Made by a program: the position numbers and the translations under genes. The notes beneath the pieces were generated by a model that saw nothing but the letters and a program-made list of their open reading frames with translations, was not told the DNA's origin and did not search any database. 64,000 bases of DNA, taken from Saprospiraceae bacterium (GTDB taxonomy: Bacteria > Bacteroidota > Bacteroidia > Chitinophagales > Saprospiraceae). The number at the start of each line of letters is the position of its first letter. Positions within the stretch are counted from its first letter, which is position 1. The DNA lies in assembly GCA_028280415.1 (NCBI GenBank), contig JANQLV010000023.1, positions 62,001 through 126,000 of the forward strand. The letters are read 5' to 3'. Below are positions 55,182 through 64,000 of the stretch, one piece after another.

Positions 55182-58043
55182 ATGGCTAAGAGAAAAAATA
55201 AAAAAGAAGTAGGTATTGAACCTTACGATAATGATCATATTGAGGTAATTGGTGCTCGTGTACACAATTTAAAAGATGTTGATGTAAAAATTCCAAGGAA
55301 TAAGTTCGTGGTTATTACCGGGATCAGTGGTAGTGGAAAATCATCTTTGGCATTCGATACGATTTATGCAGAAGGACAACGCAGATACATGGAAACCTTT
55401 ACTTCCTACGCCCGGCAATTTATCGGAGAGATGGAACGTCCTGATGTGGAAAAAATTACTGGCTTGAGCCCCGTCATCAGTATCGAACAAAAAACAACCG
55501 GTCGAAATCCCAGGTCTACAGTAGGAACCATCACGGAAATTTATGATTTTATGCGCTTGCTCTATGCAAGGATCGGTGAGGCTTATTCACACCTCACAGG
55601 GAAGAAAATGGTGCGTTATAACGAAGAGCAGATGATCGAGCATATTTTCAAAAATTTTAAAAATAAAAAAATACTGCTTCTCGCTCCACTGGTCAGGGCA
55701 CGTAAAGGTCATTATCGAGAGCTTTTCGATTCGATTCGAAAACAGGGATATACCAAAGTCAGAGTGGACAATGAAATCCTCGATCTTAAACCCGGGATGC
55801 AGTTGGACCGATATAAAGTTCATGATATAGAAGTAGTCATTGACCGAATGACCGTTTCCAAGGATCGAAGAGATCGCCTTAGCACTTCGCTACAAACAGC
55901 GCTGAGAACCGGTAATGGTTTGATCATGGTCATGGAACACGATACCGGTGAAATTTTTCCGTATAGCAAACATTTAATGGACGCAGAGACCGGGCTCTCT
56001 TATGAAGAACCATCGCCTAATGCTTTTTCATTTAATTCCCCCTATGGCGCCTGTCCGGAATGCAAAGGTTTGGGCAAGATCAATAAAGTCGATCTGGATA
56101 AGGTCATCCCCGACGATAATAAAAGTATCAATGATACCGGTATTGTTCCCTTTGGAGAAGTTCGGGACAATATGACGTTCAAGCAGTTAAGAGCTATTTC
56201 CAAAAAATACAAATTTACCTTTTCTACTCCTGTTAAAAAGATTCCAAAGAAAGCCCTGGAAATTATTCTATACGGCGGTAATGAAAATTTTGATGTAAAT
56301 GTAAAATACAGCAAGCACGACTTCGTGTATAATCTCGCGTATGAAGGGTTAGTCAATATGTTGGGGCGATGGTACCGGGAATCCAGCTCGGATAAGATCA
56401 GAAGATGGGCGGAAGAGTTTATGACGATTGACACCTGCCCGAGTTGTGATGGGTTCCGGTTAAAAAAAGAGTCTCTTCATTTTAAACTTGGAGGTAAAAA
56501 CATTGCGGAACTTGCAGAAATGGACATTTCCGATTTAGGGCAATGGATGAATTCGATCGATAAATATCTCAGTGATCGACAGCAGGTTATTGCCAAAGAT
56601 ATTCTTAAAGAAATCAGATTAAGAATTGGCTTTTTACTCCATGTCGGCCTGGATTACCTCACACTTAATCGCCCTGCCAGAACTTTATCCGGTGGCGAAG
56701 CACAGCGCATTCGTCTGGCCACACAGATTGGTTCTCAATTGACGGGAATTACCTATATCCTGGACGAGCCCAGTATCGGCCTGCATCAAAGGGATAATCA
56801 GAGGTTAATCGAAGCCCTGAAAGAACTTTCCGAAATTGGCAATACCGTTTTGGTGGTCGAACACGATAAAGATATCATGCTGGCTTCAGATTTTCTGATT
56901 GATCTTGGTCCTGGTGCGGGCAAGCATGGCGGAGAGCTGGTTGGTATGGGTATTCCAAAAGATTTTCTAAAAAAGAAAACTATTACATCCCTATATTTAC
57001 AGAACAGCAAAGTGATCGAGGTGCCCAAAAAGCGCCGAAAAGGCAATGGGAAATTCCTGGAACTCAAAGGAGCCATCGGCAATAATTTAAAGAAAGTCAA
57101 TATCAAAATACCTTTGGGCACACTTTGCTGCATCACCGGAGTCTCAGGAAGCGGAAAATCTACTTTAATCAATGAGACGTTGTATCCGATTTTGCGACAG
57201 CATTTTTATAAAAGTCGTCAAAAACCAATGGCTTATGAATCTATCATTGGTATTGAACATATTGATAAAGTTATCGAAATCGACCAGTCGCCCATAGGTA
57301 GAACACCGCGCTCGAATCCGGCAACCTATACCGGTCTGTTTACAGATATCCGAAAAATCTTTTCCGAATTACCGGAATCAAAAATCAGAGGTTATAAACC
57401 AGGCCGTTTTTCCTTCAATGTAAAGGGGGGGCGCTGTGAGGTCTGCGAAGGAGCCGGAAAACGGATCATTGAAATGAACTTCCTGCCGGATGTAGCCGTC
57501 GATTGCGAAAATTGCATGGGACGACGCTATAACCGGGAAACACTGGAAGTACTATACAAAGGAAAATCTATCAATGATGTGCTGAATATGACCGTTGAAG
57601 AGGCCGTAGTTTTCTTTGAAAATATCCCCAATATCTACCGAAAGACCAAAACCCTGCGCGATGTAGGGCTTGGCTATATCACTCTGGGGCAACAAGCCAC
57701 CACGCTTTCGGGGGGAGAAGCACAAAGGGTCAAATTATCCGAAGAACTTTCAAAAAGAGATACCGGGAATACCCTTTATATTCTGGATGAACCTACTACA
57801 GGTTTGCATTTTGAAGATATCCAACAATTTCTCAATGTTATCAACAAACTCGTTGATAAAGGAAATACCGTATTGATTATTGAGCATAATATGGATGTAA
57901 TCAAAGTGGCAGATTACATTATCGATATCGGACCGGAAGGCGGAATCCGAGGTGGTAAAATCGTATGCCAGGGTACTCCCGAGAAGGTGGCCAAGAGTAA
58001 GAAAAGCTATACCGGAGCCTTTCTAATGGAAGAATTGAAATAG
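55182..58043 (+). CDS. uvrA: Excinuclease ABC subunit A
   Basis: UvrA detects DNA damage and loads UvrB in nucleotide excision repair. The 953-residue protein (from the ATG at 55182) has two ABC ATPase modules with Walker A motifs GISGSGKSSL and GVSGSGKSTL, two LSGGEAQR signatures and the Walker B/D-loop segments YILDEPSIGLHQRD and YILDEPTTGLHFED. Zinc-finger cysteines are present (CPECKGLG with CPSCDGFRL; CEVCEGAG with CENCMGRRY). It is a single-gene unit divergent from the cyclase-like operon. Confidence 0.98.
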   Translation: MAKRKNKKEVGIEPYDNDHIEVIGARVHNLKDVDVKIPRNKFVVITGISGSGKSSLAFDTIYAEGQRRYMETFTSYARQFIGEMERPDVEKITGLSPVISIEQKTTGRNPRSTVGTITEIYDFMRLLYARIGEAYSHLTGKKMVRYNEEQMIEHIFKNFKNKKILLLAPLVRARKGHYRELFDSIRKQGYTKVRVDNEILDLKPGMQLDRYKVHDIEVVIDRMTVSKDRRDRLSTSLQTALRTGNGLIMVMEHDTGEIFPYSKHLMDAETGLSYEEPSPNAFSFNSPYGACPECKGLGKINKVDLDKVIPDDNKSINDTGIVPFGEVRDNMTFKQLRAISKKYKFTFSTPVKKIPKKALEIILYGGNENFDVNVKYSKHDFVYNLAYEGLVNMLGRWYRESSSDKIRRWAEEFMTIDTCPSCDGFRLKKESLHFKLGGKNIAELAEMDISDLGQWMNSIDKYLSDRQQVIAKDILKEIRLRIGFLLHVGLDYLTLNRPARTLSGGEAQRIRLATQIGSQLTGITYILDEPSIGLHQRDNQRLIEALKELSEIGNTVLVVEHDKDIMLASDFLIDLGPGAGKHGGELVGMGIPKDFLKKKTITSLYLQNSKVIEVPKKRRKGNGKFLELKGAIGNNLKKVNIKIPLGTLCCITGVSGSGKSTLINETLYPILRQHFYKSRQKPMAYESIIGIEHIDKVIEIDQSPIGRTPRSNPATYTGLFTDIRKIFSELPESKIRGYKPGRFSFNVKGGRCEVCEGAGKRIIEMNFLPDVAVDCENCMGRRYNRETLEVLYKGKSINDVLNMTVEEAVVFFENIPNIYRKTKTLRDVGLGYITLGQQATTLSGGEAQRVKLSEELSKRDTGNTLYILDEPTTGLHFEDIQQFLNVINKLVDKGNTVLIIEHNMDVIKVADYIIDIGPEGGIRGGKIVCQGTPEKVAKSKKSYTGAFLMEELK

Positions 58044-58095
58044 AATTTTAACCTATAAATCATATCATAAAGTTTTAAAAAATCGTTTTAGTACA

Positions 58096-58103
58096 TAATT
58101 TTG
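58096..58103 (+). promoter_or_regulatory. Possible -7 element for the GH3 gene
   Basis: TAATTTTG fits TAnnTTTG exactly. The implied leader is about 135 bases. No clear -33 TTTG. Confidence 0.3.
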
Positions 58104-58244
58104 TAGGCTTCTGGTAGTTCCTATCTGTTAAATCAATGGAAGGAATAAAAGAAATGACAATTCTAGTTAAAAATTTAACAATAGAATGTTATTTCAATTG
58201 GGCATTTTTATTATTTTTAAACAAACCAACACTTTGAGTCCTCT

Positions 58245-59777
58245 ATGAGAAGTTTTGTTAACAGCGCCTTCAATTGGTACTATAAAATGCGGTACAAAGA
58301 GATTGAGCATATTATAAATAATCCTCATGAAGCTCAATCTCAGGTTTTTAAGAGCCTTATAGAAGCAGCCAAGCATACGGAATGGGGTAAAAAGCACGGC
58401 TTTAGTTCGATCCGTACTCCAAAAGACTTTCAGAATAATGTTCCTGTTCAGGATTACGAGAGTTTAAAACCTTACATCAAGCGTATGATGGATGGGGAAA
58501 AAGATGTTTTGTGGCACGGACAGGTAGAAATGTTTTCCAAATCTTCGGGAACTACTAGTGATAAAAGCAAATTTATCCCCGTTTCACAGCAAAATTTTAA
58601 AGATTGCCATATCCGGGGAACCTGGGATACCATGACCATTATCTACGATCAAATTCCGGATTGTAGTATTTTTTCCGGCAAGAATTTCATTATGGCGGGC
58701 AATCATTCCGTTTATAAACCAGGGTTGAAAACGATTTATGGTGATGTATCGGCTTTAATGGTCAAAAATATGCCTAAAATCGCACGCCCCTTTATGGAGC
58801 CTGATTTTGATATTGTTTTCCGGGACGACTGGGAATCCAAGATCAAATTAATGGTCGAAGTAGCTTGTAAGCCGGATATTGGACCGATGATCAAAATGGT
58901 CGGTGGCGTCCCTACCTGGACGATTGTCTTTTTCCGTCACATTCTGGAGCATTCCGGAAAATCCAATATGCTGGAAGTATGGCCAAACTTTGAGGTCTAT
59001 ATTCACGGTGGTGTCAACATAGAACCGTATCGAAAACAATTTGCCCGTTTTCTGCCTTCGGATAAAGTGAAGTATTTTGAAGTCTATAATGCTTCGGAAG
59101 GTTATTTTGGCACCAAACTGAACCTGAATGACGATGATATGCTGTTATTGCTAAATAATGGTGTATACTATGAGTTTATCCCTATGGATCAATGGAATGA
59201 TCCCAATCCAAAGGCTCTGACCCTGGAGGAAGTGGAAGTTGGAAAGAATTATGCTTTGCTGATTAGCACGAATGCCGGGCTTTGGCGTTATCTGATTGGA
59301 GATACCATCACTTTTACCTCTACAAATCCCTATAAAATCAAGATTACAGGAAGAACCAAGCAGTTTGTCAATGCTTTTGGCGAAGAAGTTATGGTTTCGA
59401 ATACAGATAAAGCGATTGCGGAGGCCTGTACAGAGATGAATGCGATTGTTTCGGAATATACCGTTGCACCAATTTATTTCAAAAATTCCGGTAAAGGAGG
59501 GCATGAATGGTTAGTAGAATTCGAAAAAGCACCGAATGATCTGAAAGCTTTTAATTCTCTTCTGGATCGAAAGCTACAGATGATTAACTCGGATTATGAA
59601 GCCAAGCGCTATAAAGATATGGCACTCAATGAGCTTCGACTCCGACCACTACCAAAAGGTACTTTTATGGGTTGGATGAAGCACCGGGGTAAATTCGGTA
59701 ATCAAAATAAGGTCCCACGCCTCGCTAATAATCGACAGTACGTGGATGAGATTTTAAATTTTGTAGGTCAGGAGTAA
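58245..59777 (+). CDS. GH3-family acyl-adenylating enzyme
   Basis: The 510-residue protein is a member of the GH3 (auxin-responsive promoter) family, whose plant members join carboxylic acids to amino acids through an acyl-adenylate. Shared blocks are QVFKSLIEAAKHTEWGKKHG, the ATP-binding MFSKSSGTTSDKSKFIPVS, the YNASEGYFGTKL block, LISTNAGLWRYLIGDTITF and ITGRTKQFVNAFGEEVMV. The bacterial substrates are mostly unknown. It is isolated between uvrA and a convergent response regulator. Confidence 0.9.
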   Translation: MRSFVNSAFNWYYKMRYKEIEHIINNPHEAQSQVFKSLIEAAKHTEWGKKHGFSSIRTPKDFQNNVPVQDYESLKPYIKRMMDGEKDVLWHGQVEMFSKSSGTTSDKSKFIPVSQQNFKDCHIRGTWDTMTIIYDQIPDCSIFSGKNFIMAGNHSVYKPGLKTIYGDVSALMVKNMPKIARPFMEPDFDIVFRDDWESKIKLMVEVACKPDIGPMIKMVGGVPTWTIVFFRHILEHSGKSNMLEVWPNFEVYIHGGVNIEPYRKQFARFLPSDKVKYFEVYNASEGYFGTKLNLNDDDMLLLLNNGVYYEFIPMDQWNDPNPKALTLEEVEVGKNYALLISTNAGLWRYLIGDTITFTSTNPYKIKITGRTKQFVNAFGEEVMVSNTDKAIAEACTEMNAIVSEYTVAPIYFKNSGKGGHEWLVEFEKAPNDLKAFNSLLDRKLQMINSDYEAKRYKDMALNELRLRPLPKGTFMGWMKHRGKFGNQNKVPRLANNRQYVDEILNFVGQE

Positions 59778-59790
59778 TATTCCAGGTCGT

Positions 59791-60546
59791 TTAAACCACT
59801 TTTCTCTGATAATGCTCCCCCGGATTAAAAAAATAGCCGTTTTCCACGGTGTTCAGGATATATGTAGGAGACTGAAAGTTCGGCTCGATCTTGCTTCGCA
59901 AACGATTAATATGCGAATTAACGACATGTGCATATTCTTTAACGCGTAGTCCCCAGACCAGGTCGTATATCTGGTTTCTGGAATAACTTCTACCGGGTTC
60001 TGAGGCCAACAGGCATAAAATATCGAATTCTTTACAGGACAGCTCTACTGTTTTACCATCCATATAAAGCTCCTTTTTCCTAACATCCAGTTTCAGATTA
60101 CCATAGTCCAGCACTTCTTCATAATCTTCACAATTATCACTGAGTGCCTTGCTTCCTCCAACCTTGCATAACAAACTTTTGACCTGGCTAATAAACTCAA
60201 TTATCCGAAAAGGCTTGGTCATATAGGCATCTGCCCCGTATTCCATGCCGATCATTTTATCGTATTTTTCGGCTTTTGCACTAAGCATAAAGACAGGTGT
60301 ATGATCATCTTCCGCGCGAAGCGTTTTGCATATCTCGGTTCCATTCATCCCGGGTAGCATAATATCAAGGATAATCAAATCAAATGTTTCGGCCCTCGCT
60401 TTTTCCAGACCTTCCCGCCCATTATAAGAAATGATAAGTTCACAACCCATATCCAAAAGATGGATTTCCAGTAGACCAACTATATCCTTATCATCTTCTA
60501 CCAACAGAACCCGATCTCGTTTGTTTATATTATTTTCACTATTCAT
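59791..60546 (-). CDS. OmpR/PhoB-type response regulator
   Basis: The 251-residue protein has a receiver domain (about 11-125) with the acidic pocket VEDDKD, the phospho-acceptor Asp61 (LIILDIMLPG) and the late Lys in AYMTKPF. A winged-helix DNA-binding domain follows (about 150-245; LSCKEFDILCLLASEPGRSY, HINRLRSKIEP). It should act as a phosphorylation-controlled transcription factor. No sensor kinase is adjacent; the nearest is truncated at the window end. It faces the GH3 gene with 13 bases between the stops. Confidence 0.93.
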   Translation of the reverse strand: MNSENNINKRDRVLLVEDDKDIVGLLEIHLLDMGCELIISYNGREGLEKARAETFDLIILDIMLPGMNGTEICKTLRAEDDHTPVFMLSAKAEKYDKMIGMEYGADAYMTKPFRIIEFISQVKSLLCKVGGSKALSDNCEDYEEVLDYGNLKLDVRKKELYMDGKTVELSCKEFDILCLLASEPGRSYSRNQIYDLVWGLRVKEYAHVVNSHINRLRSKIEPNFQSPTYILNTVENGYFFNPGEHYQRKVV

Positions 60547-61344
60547 TTCTAAACCAAATTTAGACTTCTTTCAATTATTTGCTCTCTTTTCAATGCAATA
60601 TCCGATAAATCGGACAAGTAAACCTCACAAAATTGTAACATAGCTCTGCTGGCCAGAAAAAAGATATAAAAAAAGACCGCTCAAAGACGATTACTTAAGA
60701 TTTTCTTTGTTGTTAAATTTTTAAAACTAAAAATCCCCTCTCCTGGTCTAGGGGAGAGGGGTTACATCCCAAAAACAGATTTGATAAAAGTCTGCCGAAG
60801 CAAACTTTTACAAAGTTCGCAGTATGACTAGTCTTACTGCTATAGATTTCAGGCTTCCCTTTTGGGTAGCTGAAAATCATGAGATTACAATTGCGAAGTA
60901 AACAATTGATTCTTCGGCACTATCCACAGATTATGTTGTGGTACAATTGGGACATTATCTTTTTAGTTTGTATCTCCACGGTTTTTTCAGAACAGGGATA
61001 AAACTATTACACCTATTCAAAGGAATTTCACTAGTCTTCTCAAATAGTAAATGGACAAAGTGTGTTTTGGCACTTTACCTCTTCCTTCTAATTATTCTTC
61101 GCGAGATACCATCGGCTGGTATGATAAAATGAAGTATAAATAGAAATAAAGGACTCTCTCTGACAGAGTCAAGTTTAAATTAACGGTGATTGGGAAATTT
61201 GAGGTGATTGGGATGGTTATAATCCATTAACAAATTACAACTTTGCAAATATAATATTTTTTTGTAATTAATCCACTCCCTATTCTTTTTTTCTTTTACA
61301 GAAAAACCGGAACTTGATCCGGTTCACAAAATGGTTATAAGCTT
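60547..61344. other. 800-base gap rich in hairpins, no convincing gene
   Basis: Two thirds of this gap show strong potential RNA structure and no good coding frame. Elements in order: CCCCTCTCC (60735-60743) / GGAGAGGGG (60753-60761); GCAAACTTT (60800-60808) / AAAGTTCGC (60812-60820); the near-palindrome GCAGTA (60819-60824) / TACTGC (60835-60840) around GACTAGTC; and TTTCAG, CT, CCC (60847-60859) / GGG, AG, CTGAAA (60864-60875). A short palindrome ATACCA / TGGTAT lies near 61108-61124. A non-coding RNA or a decayed repeat cluster would both fit. Confidence 0.45.
60735..60761. repeat. Perfect G/C-rich inverted repeat
   Basis: CCCCTCTCC and GGAGAGGGG form a perfect 9-base-pair stem with a 9-base loop. 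Read on the minus strand it is followed by ATTTTTAG, so it could terminate leftward transcription. It resembles common dispersed intergenic hairpins. Confidence 0.5.
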
Positions 61345-61866
61345 ATGGATATTAAAAAAGCATTGATGGACAAACAATCTAAAGCACAAGTAGTGAAAAT
61401 CAGCAATTATATAGGTGCTGACAAAAAGCGATTCGCCAGGCTTATGGATTTATTCTTCGGCGATGACCTGCGCATTTCTCAACGCGCTTCCTGGGTACTC
61501 AGTCATTGTGTTGATAAATATCCCGCTTTGATTATGCCCTATTTGGAAAAAATGATCAACCAAGTGAATCAAGCCAAACACAATGCTATCAAACGCAATA
61601 CGGTCAGGATAATGGCTGATATTGAGTTGCCGGAGGAATTACTGGGTATTGCTGCCGATGTTTGTTTCCGTTTTCTGGATAATCCACAGGAAGCTATTGC
61701 CGTGAGGGTTTTTTCGATGTCTGTTTGCTATAATATCACTCTAAGAGAGCCCGCCTTGGCGAATGAGTTACGCTTGATAATCGAAGATCATTATGAGCAT
61801 GGTTCGGCAGGATTTCAGTCAAGAGCGCGAAGGATTCTAAAAGCCCTGAAATCCCTAGAAGCTTAA
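61345..61866 (+). CDS. HEAT-repeat-like protein of unknown function
   Basis: This 173-residue protein is all-helical with repeats of 35-40 residues (RISQRASWVLSHCVDKYPAL, KRNTVRIMADIELPEELLG, AVRVFSMSVCYNITLREPAL) that look like HEAT/ARM-type units. It has no signal or membrane segment. No catalytic residues are evident, so a protein-binding role is the safest call. It is alone on its strand between the structured gap and a convergent flavin-binding protein. Confidence 0.7.
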   Translation: MDIKKALMDKQSKAQVVKISNYIGADKKRFARLMDLFFGDDLRISQRASWVLSHCVDKYPALIMPYLEKMINQVNQAKHNAIKRNTVRIMADIELPEELLGIAADVCFRFLDNPQEAIAVRVFSMSVCYNITLREPALANELRLIIEDHYEHGSAGFQSRARRILKALKSLEA

Positions 61867-62031
61867 ATGTGCTTACATGAAATCATGGAGAAAAGTTGTA
61901 ATTCGAATATCGAGCCTCGAAGTACGAAAAAACGACGAAAAGCTAAATACTAATAAGGAATCAGTTTCCGAATGATTTTTAATTTCTATTGATCATTGTC
62001 CCTGTGTTATTTTGTCCGTACACCTTAATGT

Positions 62032-62568
62032 TTAAATATCCGTAGCAAAACCATCTATGCTTAGTTTGTTTTTCTCTAGTTGATAAGCTTTAATCCCTTC
62101 TTTACCTTTGTGCTCGGCCCAGGCCTTTAGTTGAGTACGCACTCCCTGATGCTCCATCAAGGGCACACCGAAGCCACAAGAGGTTTGTACCAGCTCAAGG
62201 TCAATCTCTATTAACTGCCGTGCCCCCGGTACATTTGAAAAGTCATCGATATGTTTTTTCCACTCTTCGTCTTGTTCATGATAAATTTTTGCGGTCCCGT
62301 AGAGCCGAAGAATCAAAGGCTTGCCTTCGAATGCACAAAACATGATCGTTATCCGATTATTTCGCAAAAGGTGGGCAACAGTTTCGTTTCCGCTTCCGGT
62401 GAGATTGAGCCAGATTACCCGTTTTTCATCAATGACTCTAAAAGTATCCATTCCTTTGGGGGAAATATTTACTTTCCCGGATTCGGCAGCCGTTCCAACA
62501 AAAAACATTTTTTGCGCTTGGATAAATTCCGTTAAATTAGAATTGAGTTTGTCAAATTGTTTAGCCAT
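62032..62568 (-). CDS. Pyridoxamine 5'-phosphate oxidase-family flavin-binding protein
   Basis: The 178-residue protein has the split-barrel flavin-binding fold of the PNPOx family: MFFVGTAAESGKVNISPKGM, VIWLNLTGSGNETVAHLLRN, RITIMFCAFEGKPLILRLYG and a C-terminal block with TSCGFGVPLMEHQG. These proteins bind FMN or F420-like cofactors, or heme; the reaction is unknown. It is a single-gene unit with a 350-base upstream gap. Confidence 0.88.
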   Translation of the reverse strand: MAKQFDKLNSNLTEFIQAQKMFFVGTAAESGKVNISPKGMDTFRVIDEKRVIWLNLTGSGNETVAHLLRNNRITIMFCAFEGKPLILRLYGTAKIYHEQDEEWKKHIDDFSNVPGARQLIEIDLELVQTSCGFGVPLMEHQGVRTQLKAWAEHKGKEGIKAYQLEKNKLSIDGFATDI

Positions 62569-62921
62569 TAAAATGTATATTTTGAAATTCTTTTATACCC
62601 GAAGAACAAATGAATCCGCATTTGTATGAATGAAAACCATAAAAACAATTTATAAATTCCTATCGTCCTAATCTCAAATAATCAAAAATTCGTCGATTAA
62701 CTACATACTGCCCGTATTTTACACTTGGCTTAGTGCTGCTTTTCCCAGAGCCCCAGGAAATCATTTGTATAAATTTTAATGCGAATACAGTTCTAAGAAC
62801 TTGTTGAATACAACTTATCGGGATTATTTAAACCGGCTTTGATACTTTGCGGATGAAACAGGGTTTAATATGAGTGTGAATTTAAGATACAGGTTTTAGC
62901 AGAAGGGCAAGTAAGAAACTG
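62569..62921. other. Gap between two minus-strand genes, nothing clear
   Basis: No good coding frame is seen. A 7-base inverted repeat ACAAATG / CATTTGT, about 40 bases upstream of the PNPOx-like gene, is the only notable element. The promoter of that gene should be here. Confidence 0.35.
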
Positions 62922-64000
62922 CTAGGTCTCTGCACATTCCACCTCTAACGAGTTCTTTTGCGTTTCCACTTCTATAAGAGGTAAATGAACCGTAAAGCTT
63001 GTCCCTACATTGATGGTTGATTCTACTTTGATTGAACCTTCCATATCTTCAATAATTTTTTTACATAAACCGAGTCCCAATCCGGTACCTTTATAAGCTT
63101 CACTGGTATGTAATCTTTTGAAGAATAAAAATATCTTTTCAAAATACTGTTCTTCTATGCCAATCCCATTATCAATGAACTGTAACACCAGCTGCTTTTC
63201 AATAATACTGGCTTTTACAAAAACAGTTGGCGTTGCTTCTTCATTATATTTAATTCCATTTTCAATAAAATTCTGAAAAAGGATGGTCATTTCTGTTTCA
63301 TTACAATAAAAATCAGGAAGCGGAAAAATATAAAGATCAACATTTTTTTCTTTTATTATTTCATTCAAATTGAACTTTACTTTTTCCACAACGGAATGCA
63401 GGTTAACTACTCTGCGGTTTCTTTTTTTCCCTCTAGCAATCTTTGAGTATTCCAAAATATCCGTCACCAAAAAATTCATCTGCTCTGCGCCACTCCTGGC
63501 AAAGTCGAGTTTATCCATCAGATCATCATAACGTTCTCGCTGTACATCCCGTTTGATCAAATCCAGAAAACTAATAATCGTTCGCAATGGCGATTTCAAA
63601 TCATGTGAAGCGATATAAGTAAATTGTTCCAGCTCTTCCGTCGTCTTTTGTAGACTGGAATTTTTCACTTTCATTTCCGTAATAAGCTTTTTCTGATGTT
63701 CTTTTTGACTGGAAATTTTTCGATGCAACAATTTTATGATCATTACCAACCATAACAAGCAACAAATAAAAACGAAAATATTATCGTAAGGATTATTGGC
63801 CTGAGCGAATAAAGGCGTATAGAAATAAAGATAGCCCTTGCTTAGCGTATAGCTTACCGCTATCAAGGCATAAAAAATATGTTGTGTCCGGCTTTCATTT
63901 TTATAAAAAACATAAACCAAAAAAAGCACCACACTTAGCATACCTTCTTCTCCAAAATCACCTCCGATCAGGATAATAAACCCCGCAATCACCAAGGGTA
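62922..64000 (-). CDS. Sensor histidine kinase (5' end outside the window)
   Basis: The visible 358 codons have an N-terminal membrane region with three to four hydrophobic segments, a coiled coil (about 90-120), the dimerisation domain with phospho-acceptor His (FTYIASHDLKSPLRTIISF), and a complete ATPase domain: N box FQNFIENGIKYNEE, G1 FIDNGIGIEE, G2 GTGLGLGLCKKIIE. The frame is open to the window edge (TTG at 63993-63995 is not a convincing start), so the protein is longer. The kinase type resembles phytochrome-like and chemotaxis-related histidine kinases. No response regulator is adjacent; the OmpR-type one at 59791-60546 is a possible partner. Confidence 0.9.
   Translation of the reverse strand, partial: PLVIAGFIILIGGDFGEEGMLSVVLFLVYVFYKNESRTQHIFYALIAVSYTLSKGYLYFYTPLFAQANNPYDNIFVFICCLLWLVMIIKLLHRKISSQKEHQKKLITEMKVKNSSLQKTTEELEQFTYIASHDLKSPLRTIISFLDLIKRDVQRERYDDLMDKLDFARSGAEQMNFLVTDILEYSKIARGKKRNRRVVNLHSVVEKVKFNLNEIIKEKNVDLYIFPLPDFYCNETEMTILFQNFIENGIKYNEEATPTVFVKASIIEKQLVLQFIDNGIGIEEQYFEKIFLFFKRLHTSEAYKGTGLGLGLCKKIIEDMEGSIKVESTINVGTSFTVHLPLIEVETQKNSLEVECAET

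Noticed and set aside
60938-61132. 64-codon plus-strand frame with hydrophobic product
   Set aside because: Lies in the hairpin-rich non-coding gap, has no good start context, and hydrophobicity is expected from T-rich DNA.
1-64000. CRISPR arrays, insertion sequences, prophage or integrase genes
   Set aside because: No regular direct repeats with spacers, transposase motifs or phage genes were found on either strand.

Overview
The window looks like chromosomal DNA of a Bacteroidota bacterium, most likely from the Saprospiraceae (Lewinella-like). The evidence is a type IX secretion (T9SS) cargo protein, a SusC/SusD pair, the gliding lipoprotein GldH, several promoters of the Bacteroidota type (TTG, about 19 bases, TAnnTTTG), and a TPR-CHAT protein next to an ECF sigma factor. 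I found no rRNA, tRNA, CRISPR array, transposase or prophage gene.

Layout. 1-3.5 kb: an SGNH hydrolase faces a carbamoyltransferase / DUF5989 / SxtJ cassette that contains a 49-codon gene too short for most ORF callers. 3.5-6.3 kb: xylose isomerase and xylulokinase. 6.4-11.8 kb: an unknown TPR-like protein and a very large T9SS surface protein. 12.3-17.8 kb: a possible signalling locus made of a secreted TPR-CHAT protease-like protein, a broken small secreted gene, an ECF sigma factor and a membrane-anchored TPR partner. 17.9-25.5 kb: Sua5, an intergenic region that probably encodes a structured RNA, a periplasmic sugar-oxidation trio (isomerase, gluconate-dehydrogenase subunit 3-like, GMC oxidoreductase with three spaced cysteines) and an IorAB-type molybdenum hydroxylase.

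26-39.1 kb: the most interesting part. Nine minus-strand genes run SusC, SusD, secreted alkaline-phosphatase-superfamily enzyme, PhnZ-like HD-domain oxygenase, secreted metallophosphatase, PHP-domain phosphodiesterase, FAD-dependent oxidoreductase (TIGR03364-like), phosphonatase-like HAD hydrolase and DUF5690 transporter. A divergent HTH protein and a perfect 19-bp palindrome lie in front of susC. Together they read as a complete organophosphonate/phosphoester utilisation locus with its own outer-membrane importer: capture by SusCD, ester cleavage in the periplasm, inner-membrane transport by DUF5690, and C-P bond cleavage in the cytoplasm by an oxidase/phosphonatase route and a PhnZ route.

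40-48.9 kb: a polysaccharide locus (Wzx, Wzz, Wzy/ligase, two glycosyltransferases, a flippase-like protein, an HTTM protein). 49-55 kb: gldH, dnaJ, grpE, a TlpA-like thioredoxin and two adjacent secreted proteins with a squalene-cyclase-like fold. 55-64 kb: uvrA, a GH3-family adenylating enzyme, an OmpR-type response regulator, a structured 800-base gap, a HEAT-like protein, a PNPOx-like protein and a sensor histidine kinase cut by the window edge.
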